Shown in pieces: positions 18,501-23,624 of a stretch of 23,624 nucleotides of DNA. The stretch is from a virus: positions 1-23,624 of IMG/VR virus record IMGVR_UViG_3300030419_004329, one strand, 5' to 3'. Made by a program: the position numbers and the translations under genes. Position 1 is the stretch's first letter. Each line of letters starts with the position of its first letter. The notes below the pieces were generated by a model. It was not told the DNA's origin, ran no database searches, and worked only from the letters and a program-made list of their open reading frames with translations.

Positions 18501-19487
18501 ATGTTTGAGTATTTTTATAACGAGATCTTTAGATCCGTCATTATTGCGTTTGGATCCATTTTTAATGGGATTGAGATTCGCAAAGATAGTGGAAATATTA
18601 GAGTTCCTTTGGCTTATGGTCCTACTCAGAAGTTTCTTGCTAGAATGCAGCAAGACGCTGATTTGAATAGACCTGTTCAGATAACTCTTCCTAGGATGTC
18701 ATTTGAAATGAATGGTTTGAATTATGATCCTACTAGGAAGATGACTCAAACTCAAAAATTTACTATGCAGGCAGCTGATGGAAGCGCCATTAAAAAAGCT
18801 TATCTTCCAGTACCATATAACATGCAATTTGAATTGTCTATTATGACAAAGTTGAATGATGATATGCTTCAAATTACCGAACAAATTATACCTTATTTTC
18901 AACCATCATATACAGTTCCCATTAATTTTTTAGGAAACTTAAGAGAAACTATTAATGTTCCTATTCAACTTGATAGTATGGATATGGAAGATGATTATGA
19001 AGGAAATTTTGATACTAGAAGAGCATTGATTTATACTTTTAGGTTTACAGCTAAAACTTATGTCTTTGGACCTATTACTACTGTTACTGATGACATCATT
19101 AAGAAAGTTCAAGTTGGATACATCGCTGGCAAGTTTGACAAGAGTGTCACTCCAACTAGAGATGTTACTTATTCAGTTACTCCAAGGGCTGTTAAGGACT
19201 ATGATGGTAGTGTAGCTACTCTTCTATCTGCTAATGTTAATCTCACCGATGATGTTCTTGAGGTTGATGATGGAACAACTCTTACCAAGAATACTTACAT
19301 TTATATTGATGAAGAAGAGATGTATGTTGAAGCTATAACTGGTAATAAAATTAATGTTAAAAGAGCTCAGGATGGTAGTACTCTTGCTAATCATGTATTA
19401 GGAGCTCAAGTTAAGACTATTACCTCTGCTGATGCTGATTATATTGAGGTAGGTGATAACTTTGGATTTGATGGTAGTTTGGAGTGA
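18501..19487 (+). CDS. gp15: Proximal tail sheath stabiliser gp15
   Basis: Homologue of T4 gp15 (272 aa; here 328 aa), the hexameric ring that caps the tail tube and sheath and joins the tail to the neck. The N-terminus MFEYFYNEIFRSVIIAFGSIF matches the T4 family start closely, followed by IRVPLAYGPTQKFLARMQQ, LPRMSFEMNGLNYDP, and the block at about 110-135 (ELSIMTKLNDDMLQITEQII then PYFQPSY). SVTPRA near residue 225 is also conserved. After it comes an extra C-terminal module (about 249-307) with YIYIDEEEMYVEAI and KRAQDGSTLANHVLGAQV. This matches the RG-x(2)-GT-x(4)-H type module found in two other virion proteins here and is absent from T4 gp15. AAGG lies close to the start. The next gene follows after 7 nt. 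Confidence 0.93.
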   Translation: MFEYFYNEIFRSVIIAFGSIFNGIEIRKDSGNIRVPLAYGPTQKFLARMQQDADLNRPVQITLPRMSFEMNGLNYDPTRKMTQTQKFTMQAADGSAIKKAYLPVPYNMQFELSIMTKLNDDMLQITEQIIPYFQPSYTVPINFLGNLRETINVPIQLDSMDMEDDYEGNFDTRRALIYTFRFTAKTYVFGPITTVTDDIIKKVQVGYIAGKFDKSVTPTRDVTYSVTPRAVKDYDGSVATLLSANVNLTDDVLEVDDGTTLTKNTYIYIDEEEMYVEAITGNKINVKRAQDGSTLANHVLGAQVKTITSADADYIEVGDNFGFDGSLE

Positions 19488-19489
19488 GG
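19481..19489 (+). promoter_or_regulatory. Ribosome binding site of gp16 overlapping the gp15 stop
   Basis: GGAGTGAGG includes the gp15 TGA stop and puts GAGG 5 nt before the gp16 ATG at 19495. It is one of the few clear Shine-Dalgarno sequences in the window, and its overlap with the stop suggests coupled translation. Confidence 0.6.
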
Positions 19490-19494
19490 TCTAA

Positions 19495-19926
19495 ATGGAT
19501 TCTAAGTATGAAAAATTGAATGATACTTTTAATATTACTCCTACTGAAGTAACAGTAGATGAAAGTGATGTGTCTGTTGGAGTTGAAAGAAAAAAACCAG
19601 ATAGACTTACTAAAAGTGATGTTGAAAGGGATTATGAATATACAAGAGGAAATCTTTATTCAATAATAGAGAAAGGACAAGAAGCTATTAATGGTATTCT
19701 TGAGGTAGCTCAAGAAAGTGATATGCCTAGAGCATATGAAGTTGCAGGACAACTAATTAAGAGTGTTTCTGATGCAACTGATAAGTTAATGACTCTTCAG
19801 CAGAAATTGAAAGATGTCAATGAAGAACAAGAATCTAAAGGACCTACTACTGTTAATAATGCTTTGTTTGTAGGATCTACAGCAGAATTACAAAAATTAT
19901 TAAAAGATCAGGCAAAGACTAAATAG
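19495..19926 (+). CDS. gp16: Terminase small subunit gp16
   Basis: Homologue of T4 gp16 (164 aa; here 143 aa), the small terminase that forms a ring, recognises concatemeric phage DNA and stimulates gp17 ATPase during packaging. The polar N-terminal part (about 1-45) is followed by DVERDYEYTRGNLYSIIEKG and a central helical region QEAINGILEVAQESDMPRAY then EVAGQLIKSVSDATDKLM, a predicted antiparallel coiled-coil pair as in the T4 family. The C-terminus has NNALFVGSTAELQKLLK, also typical of T4-like gp16, where this end is thought to contact gp17. Position after gp15 agrees. Unlike in T4, gp17 does not follow directly: three genes (about 2.4 kb) intervene. Confidence 0.92.
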   Translation: MDSKYEKLNDTFNITPTEVTVDESDVSVGVERKKPDRLTKSDVERDYEYTRGNLYSIIEKGQEAINGILEVAQESDMPRAYEVAGQLIKSVSDATDKLMTLQQKLKDVNEEQESKGPTTVNNALFVGSTAELQKLLKDQAKTK

Positions 19927-19929
19927 GAA

Positions 19930-19945
19930 CGGGAGAGAAATCCCG
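19930..19945 (+). other. Small intergenic hairpin after gp16
   Basis: CGGGA (19930-19934) pairs perfectly with TCCCG (19941-19945) across a 6-nt GAGAAA loop. It lies in the 41-nt gap between gp16 and the 572-aa gene and is GC-rich in otherwise AT-rich DNA. No T-run follows, so it is not a standard intrinsic terminator; it might be an mRNA end-protecting or processing element. Confidence 0.45.
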
Positions 19946-19967
19946 AAGTACTATTGTTACTAATAAC

Positions 19968-21686
19968 ATGTCTAACGACAATTTGCCATCGATAGATGAT
20001 TATTCTCCCATAGAATTACCATCTTTAGATTCTGTTTTATCAGAACAACAATTACCATCAGTTGAAGACTTCTTAGGGAAGGAAGAAGTAGAAGAAGTTT
20101 TAACCGAGGAAGTAATAGAACCAGAACCTCAGATAGAGGTAGATCAACAAGATCTTACTGAAGTACTGCGTTTGATTAATGATGTAAGAAAAGATATTCC
20201 AAATATTCCTGAAATAAAATATTATGATGATGAATTAGAAAAGATTGTTGAACAAATTGAAGAAGTAAGAGAGAGTATTCCAGAAGTCAAATATTATGAT
20301 GAAGATATTTCTTCATTGAAAGAAGATATTGAAAATATTCCTGAGATTAGATATTATGATGAAGAAATAGTTTCAGTTAAAAATAAGATTAATGAGATTA
20401 TAAGGGAAGTAAAGGATATTCCTGAAATAAGGTATTATGATGAAGATCTTCAATCTTTAAAAAAAGATATTAGTGATGTAAGATCTGAGATTCCTATTTT
20501 TCCTAAATGGGTTAATGAAGTTAATGAAGTTCCAGATTTTGCTTGGATTGGAAAAACTTTTGGTGTAATTGATGATGATTTTATAAAAGTTAATGATCAC
20601 TTAAATTTACTTAAAGGTCACATTGATTCGGAAATCAAACAAGTTTCTGAAACTTTTGATACTAAGGATTTTGAATCTAGAGTCGATATTAAAGCTTTAA
20701 CTGATGATTTAAAAGAGTCTAAAGAAAAAATTTATATTGAGTTAAAAGAAGCTGCTTTAAAGATATATGAGCATCAATCTCAATTTAAGGATGATGATAG
20801 AAAATTAAAGAAGCAAGTTCTTAGTAAATTAAATGAAACCAAACAGAATATTGAGAAGAAGATTACCGAGTATAATGAAAAACAATCTAAAGCTCAGAAC
20901 TCACTTTCTGGATATCTAGATGAATTAAAAGAGGATGTAATTAATTTACCCACAGTCAAATATTATGATGAAGATATTAGATTCTTGAAAAAAGATATAT
21001 CTAAGTTGGATGAGAAAATTGATGATCAATCTAAGAATTTTTTAGAATTATATAAACTTGTTAAAGAGTTAAAGGAAGAACAAAAAGAATTAAATGAAGG
21101 TCTTTTAAACATTCCTCCCGATGAAGATAATAAAGATCCTCTTACTCCCTTAGATCAAAAATTTGCTACTCTTAAGGATTTAGCAGCTAACTATCGTTTA
21201 TTTGTTAATAGAGTTCAGGAACAGTTAGCTACCTTTGGTGGAGGTGGATCTGTACAATTACAGTATCTTGAGGATATTAGTGGAATTGCTACTAATTTAA
21301 GTGCTTATGATGGAATGTTCTTGAAGGTAGATACTTCTCAAGCTGCTGGAAAGAATTTTAAATTTGCTAGTGTAAGTTCTGCTAGTACAACTTGGACTCA
21401 TGATGCTAATGATGATCTTTATACATTACAAAATGTAGGTATTGCAACTACTGCTAGATCGGATTATGCTTTATATGTGGGAGGAAACTTCTTTGTTGAT
21501 GGAGATATTGAATATGATGAAGTAAAGGGTAGAAATATTGATATCAGCGGTATAGGTACTATAAATAATCTCGAAATTAATTCTGGTATAGTTACAGCTG
21601 TTGCGGGAGCAGCAGTTACCTATTATGGTGATGGTTCTAATTTGACAGGAAAGGCATCTATTGGACTTGCTATCGCATTAGGATAA
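19968..21686 (+). CDS. Coiled-coil and fibre-like structural protein with YYDE repeats
   Basis: 572 aa. Residues 1-65 are acidic with two short LPSxxxxL-like motifs (LPSID, LPSLDSVL, LPSVEDFL). Residues 66-385 are mainly charged coiled coil, punctuated by five I/LP-x-[IV]-[KR]-YYD-[DE] boxes at about 80, 104, 124, 151 and 328. Then comes a Gly-rich hinge (FGGGGS, 423-428). The C-terminal 140 residues are beta-rich and fibre-like: LYVGGNFFVDGDIEYD, GIGTINNLEINSGIV and YYGDGSNLTG, the last common at tips or joints of marine phage tail fibres. Homologues occur beside the terminase genes in marine T4-like phages, unnamed or called structural. A trimeric fibre, whisker or head-associated rod is plausible; function is not known. 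No Shine-Dalgarno is evident; it overlaps the next gene by 1 nt (TAATG). Confidence 0.8.
   Translation: MSNDNLPSIDDYSPIELPSLDSVLSEQQLPSVEDFLGKEEVEEVLTEEVIEPEPQIEVDQQDLTEVLRLINDVRKDIPNIPEIKYYDDELEKIVEQIEEVRESIPEVKYYDEDISSLKEDIENIPEIRYYDEEIVSVKNKINEIIREVKDIPEIRYYDEDLQSLKKDISDVRSEIPIFPKWVNEVNEVPDFAWIGKTFGVIDDDFIKVNDHLNLLKGHIDSEIKQVSETFDTKDFESRVDIKALTDDLKESKEKIYIELKEAALKIYEHQSQFKDDDRKLKKQVLSKLNETKQNIEKKITEYNEKQSKAQNSLSGYLDELKEDVINLPTVKYYDEDIRFLKKDISKLDEKIDDQSKNFLELYKLVKELKEEQKELNEGLLNIPPDEDNKDPLTPLDQKFATLKDLAANYRLFVNRVQEQLATFGGGGSVQLQYLEDISGIATNLSAYDGMFLKVDTSQAAGKNFKFASVSSASTTWTHDANDDLYTLQNVGIATTARSDYALYVGGNFFVDGDIEYDEVKGRNIDISGIGTINNLEINSGIVTAVAGAAVTYYGDGSNLTGKASIGLAIALG
20205..20974 (+). repeat. 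Five IPE[IV][KR]YYD[DE] boxes in coiled coil
   Basis: Boxes begin at 20205, 20277, 20337, 20418 and (diverged, LPTVKYYDED) 20949. The first four are 24, 20 and 27 residues apart, and each is followed by a short amphipathic helix such as EKIVEQIEEVRE or SSLKEDIEN. The proline-containing box probably breaks or kinks the coiled coil at regular points. Confidence 0.75.
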
Positions 21687-21955
21687 TGAAGAGTTTTAAA
21701 CAATTTACGGAAAATACATCTCCTGCAGGGAAAGATTGTCCTCCAGGAAAATATTATTGCACTAAAAGGAAGAAGTGTATGCCTATTCCTAGTGGATATC
21801 ATGTAGGAAGAGGTGGTTGGTTAGTAAACGACAAAAAGAATGGTAATGGAAATGGCAACGGTAATGGGTCCAATAACGGTAACGGAAATGGTCATGCTGG
21901 TGGTAACGGTAATGGCTCTGGCGGTGGCAACGGCGGCGGTGGTAATGGTGGTTGA
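21686..21955 (+). CDS. Gly/Asn-rich protein with capsid-targeting-like N-terminus
   Basis: 89 aa. The ATG overlaps the upstream stop (TAATG) and AGGA stands just before it, so it is translated with the 572-aa gene. The N-terminus MKSFKQFTEN closely resembles the capsid targeting sequence of T4 internal head proteins (MKTYQEFIAE in IPI), which directs them into the prohead and is cut by the gp21 protease after Glu; here FTE|N would be the cut site. Then come three cysteines (18, 25, 31: C-x6-C-x5-C) in a basic stretch with PSGYHVGRGGW, and a tail of residues 52-89 made almost wholly of Gly and Asn. The 'CPPGKYYC...C-P-I-P-x-G-[YW]-HVG' core recurs in small marine phage proteins of unknown role. 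An internal head protein injected with DNA is the best guess; the evidence is motif similarity only. Confidence 0.7.
   Translation: MKSFKQFTENTSPAGKDCPPGKYYCTKRKKCMPIPSGYHVGRGGWLVNDKKNGNGNGNGNGSNNGNGNGHAGGNGNGSGGGNGGGGNGG
21839..21952 (+). repeat. Degenerate (GGN AAY) hexanucleotide repeat encoding Gly-Asn tail
   Basis: Codons alternate GGN and AAY with Ser, His and Ala interruptions, becoming nearly pure Gly at the end. Synonymous codons vary along the tract (AAT/AAC, GGT/GGA/GGC), and GGC is much commoner here than in the rest of the window. Simple tracts like this can change length by slippage or recombination. Confidence 0.75.
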
Positions 21956-21961
21956 TAAATA
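21954..21961 (+). promoter_or_regulatory. T4-type late promoter box before the 129-aa gene and gp17
   Basis: GATAAATA, a perfect NATAAATA box, overlaps the TGA stop of the Gly/Asn-rich gene and ends 21 nt before the next ATG (21983). It would give gp17 and its upstream neighbour their own late transcript, separate from gp15-gp16. Confidence 0.65.
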
Positions 21962-21982
21962 ATAAAAACTATTGTTTGAGCA

Positions 21983-22372
21983 ATGGATGCTTTAAGTAGA
22001 ATTAGACAAAGTGTTTCTGATTACCATGAAAAATTGGATTCAGTAACTATTGAAGATGCTGAGGGAAATACTAGATATGAAATTATTGATGTAATTAAAC
22101 CTCTTTCTATGAAAGAGGCACATAGAGTTCCTGCTCAGTATGGAAATACGTGGAGAGTTCTTCTTTCTTGGAGAGGAAAGTTGTTTATGATGAGACTCTT
22201 CTTCCCATTCACCACTAGACCAACTAGAAAGCAGGTTAAGTATGCAATTGATAAGATATATCCTGAAGCTACTATAAGAAATTATTATATTGATACTATG
22301 GATGGGGGAGCATATGTTAATGCTGGTGAAATTTCAGGAACTTTAGGAATAAAAGCCGGAGGGAGTGTTTAA
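21983..22372 (+). CDS. Conserved hypothetical protein upstream of gp17
   Basis: 129 aa, not recognised as a named family. The N-terminus (MDALSRIRQSVSDYHEKLDS) is helical; the middle has WRVLLSWRGKLFMMRLFFPF, a strongly hydrophobic/aromatic beta stretch, followed by TRPTRKQVKYAIDKIYPEAT and YYIDTMDGGAYVNA. The alternation of helix and strand suggests a small alpha/beta fold rather than a membrane protein, because arginines and lysines interrupt the hydrophobic run. It lies alone with gp17 behind a late promoter, and the gp17 ATG is 6 nt after its stop, so a role near packaging or in terminase regulation is possible but only inferred from position. Confidence 0.75.
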   Translation: MDALSRIRQSVSDYHEKLDSVTIEDAEGNTRYEIIDVIKPLSMKEAHRVPAQYGNTWRVLLSWRGKLFMMRLFFPFTTRPTRKQVKYAIDKIYPEATIRNYYIDTMDGGAYVNAGEISGTLGIKAGGSV

Positions 22373-22378
22373 TTTGTT

Positions 22379-23624
22379 ATGCCTGATGAAATTTATCTTG
22401 GTAATCCGAATCTAAAGAAAGCCAATGTTCCTGTAGAGTTTACTCAGGAACAAATTTTAGAGTATGTGAAATGTAAGGATGATCCTGTTTATTTTGCTAA
22501 AAATTATATAAAGATTGTTACTCTTGATGAAGGTTTAATGCCTTTTGAACCTTATCATTTTCAAGAAGAATTAATAAGTAATTTTCATAAGAAGAGATTT
22601 AATATATGTAAGATGCCACGACAGACTGGTAAGTCTACCACTGTTGTAGCATTTCTTTTACACTATGCAGTTTTTAATGATAGTGTTAATATAGGTATAC
22701 TAGCAAACAAGGCATCTACTGCTAGAGAACTTTTAGGTAGACTTCAAATTGCATATGAAAATTTACCCAGATGGATGCAGCAGGGTATTTTATCTTGGAA
22801 CAAAGGTTCACTGGAGTTAGAAAATGGATCTAAAATCTTGGCTGCTTCAACCTCTGCCTCAGCTGTTCGAGGAATGTCATTCAATATATTGTTTTTGGAT
22901 GAATTTGCATTCGTTCCAAATCATATTGCTGATTCGTTTTTTGCTTCCGTTTATCCTACTATTACTTCTGGTAAGAGTACTAAGGTCATTATTGTCTCGA
23001 CGCCGCATGGAATGAATCATTTTTATCGTCTCTGGCATGATGCTGAGAGAGGAAAGAATGAATATACCCCAACTGATGTCCATTGGTCGGAAGTTCCAGG
23101 CAGAGATGCCAGGTGGAAACAGGAAACTATTAATAATACATCAGAAGATCAATTTAAGATTGAGTTTGAGTGTGAGTTCCTAGGATCTGTTGATACTCTT
23201 ATTGCTCCTAGTAAATTAAAGACATTAGTATATGATAGTCCAAAACAAAGAAATAAAGGATTGGATATTTATGAGGGAGTTAAAAAGGATCATGATTATT
23301 TGATAACAGTAGACGTGGCTAGAGGAGTTGGTAATGATTATTCAGCTTTTGTTGTAGTAGATATTACTAAGTTTCCCCATAGGGTAGTAGCAAAATATAA
23401 GAATAATGAAATCAAACCTATGCTATTTCCTAGTATCATCTATGATGTAGCAAAGAATTATAATGATGCCTTTGTTCTTTGTGAAGTGAATGATGTAGGA
23501 GATCAAGTAGCTGCTATTCTTCAATATGATTTAGAATATGAAAATCTTCTGATGTCTTCTATGAGGGGAAGAGCAGGTCAAGTTATTGGACAAGGATTTT
23601 CTGGAAAGAAAGTTCAATTGGGAG
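22379..23624 (+). CDS. gp17: Terminase large subunit gp17, 3' partial
   Basis: Motor ATPase and headful nuclease that pumps DNA through the portal into the prohead; T4 gp17 is 610 aa and 415 residues are visible here. N-terminal ATPase: adenine-binding FEPYHFQEEL just upstream of Walker A, PRQTGKST at 80-87 (K85); Walker B ILFLDEFAF at 170-178 with D174 and catalytic E175; coupling motif STPHGMNHFYRLW from 207. C-terminal RNase H-like nuclease: first metal-binding Asp in ITVDVARGVGNDYS (D312, equivalent to T4 D401) and second acidic residue in VLCEVNDVGD (E369, equivalent to T4 E458). The last nuclease acid lies beyond the window. All visible key residues are intact. Start: ATG at 22379, 6 nt after the previous stop; the purine-rich GGAGGGAG lies 13 nt upstream, a long spacing. 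Confidence 0.96.
   Translation, partial: MPDEIYLGNPNLKKANVPVEFTQEQILEYVKCKDDPVYFAKNYIKIVTLDEGLMPFEPYHFQEELISNFHKKRFNICKMPRQTGKSTTVVAFLLHYAVFNDSVNIGILANKASTARELLGRLQIAYENLPRWMQQGILSWNKGSLELENGSKILAASTSASAVRGMSFNILFLDEFAFVPNHIADSFFASVYPTITSGKSTKVIIVSTPHGMNHFYRLWHDAERGKNEYTPTDVHWSEVPGRDARWKQETINNTSEDQFKIEFECEFLGSVDTLIAPSKLKTLVYDSPKQRNKGLDIYEGVKKDHDYLITVDVARGVGNDYSAFVVVDITKFPHRVVAKYKNNEIKPMLFPSIIYDVAKNYNDAFVLCEVNDVGDQVAAILQYDLEYENLLMSSMRGRAGQVIGQGFSGKKVQLG

Noticed and set aside
19918-19925. ACTAAATA near the gp16 stop as a late promoter
   Set aside because: It has one mismatch and lies 42 nt from the next ATG, off the usual spacing; support is too weak to list it as a feature.
19930-19945. Intrinsic terminator after gp16
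   Set aside because: The stem is only 5 bp and no T-run follows.
21983-22372. Membrane protein or holin call for the 129-aa gene
   Set aside because: The hydrophobic stretch is interrupted by arginine and lysine residues and looks like beta strands, not a transmembrane helix.
22824-23015. Hydrophobic 63-aa + strand frame inside gp17
   Set aside because: It overlaps the intact gp17 ATPase core in another frame; no independent support.

Overview
The window is a contiguous piece of the late structural region of a T4-like tailed phage (contractile-tailed myovirus) of the marine kind. All genes lie on the + strand and almost touch. The DNA is AT-rich (G+C near one third by eye). The protein set matches the T4-like phages of marine picocyanobacteria and SAR11-type bacteria: very long baseplate proteins, a DUF4815-type giant, marine versions of gp8, gp13-gp17, and Gly/Thr/Ser/Asn-rich modules. 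No host-derived metabolic gene, tRNA, integrase or mobile element is visible, so the host (cyanobacterium or alphaproteobacterium) cannot be settled from this window.

Layout. Bases 1-6282 hold the 3' part of a giant baseplate/virion protein in the position of T4 gene 7, with tandem repeats. Next come gp8 (baseplate wedge), a 2562-residue DUF4815-type protein filling the place of T4 genes 9-12 and wac, and two small genes (66 and 129 aa). They are followed by neck proteins gp13 and gp14, the tail sheath stabiliser gp15 and the small terminase gp16. Three extra genes then split the terminase pair: a coiled-coil/fibre-like 572-aa protein, an 89-aa Gly/Asn-rich protein with a T4-like capsid-targeting N-terminus, and a 129-aa unknown. 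Large terminase gp17 begins at 22379 and runs off the end.

Expression. Three perfect T4-type late promoter boxes (NATAAATA) sit exactly over a stop codon and about 20 nt before the next ATG (gp8, gp13, the 129-aa gene before gp17). A one-mismatch version lies at the same distance before gp15. Other junctions are stop/start overlaps or gaps of 1 to 8 nt, except the 41-nt gp16/572-aa gap (a small hairpin and no good promoter) and the 6-nt gp17 junction, where the next start lies just past the stop. The inferred units are gp8 through the 129-aa Ig-like gene, gp13-gp14, gp15-gp16 onward, and 129-aa gene-gp17.

What is most unusual is modular reuse. At least three small sequence modules recur across different virion proteins (the gp7-position giant, gp8, the DUF4815 giant, gp14, gp15), in several cases as insertions or extensions relative to T4 homologues. 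The second notable item is the candidate packaged internal head protein encoded between the terminase genes. No wholly new system (defence, CRISPR, retroelement) is visible.
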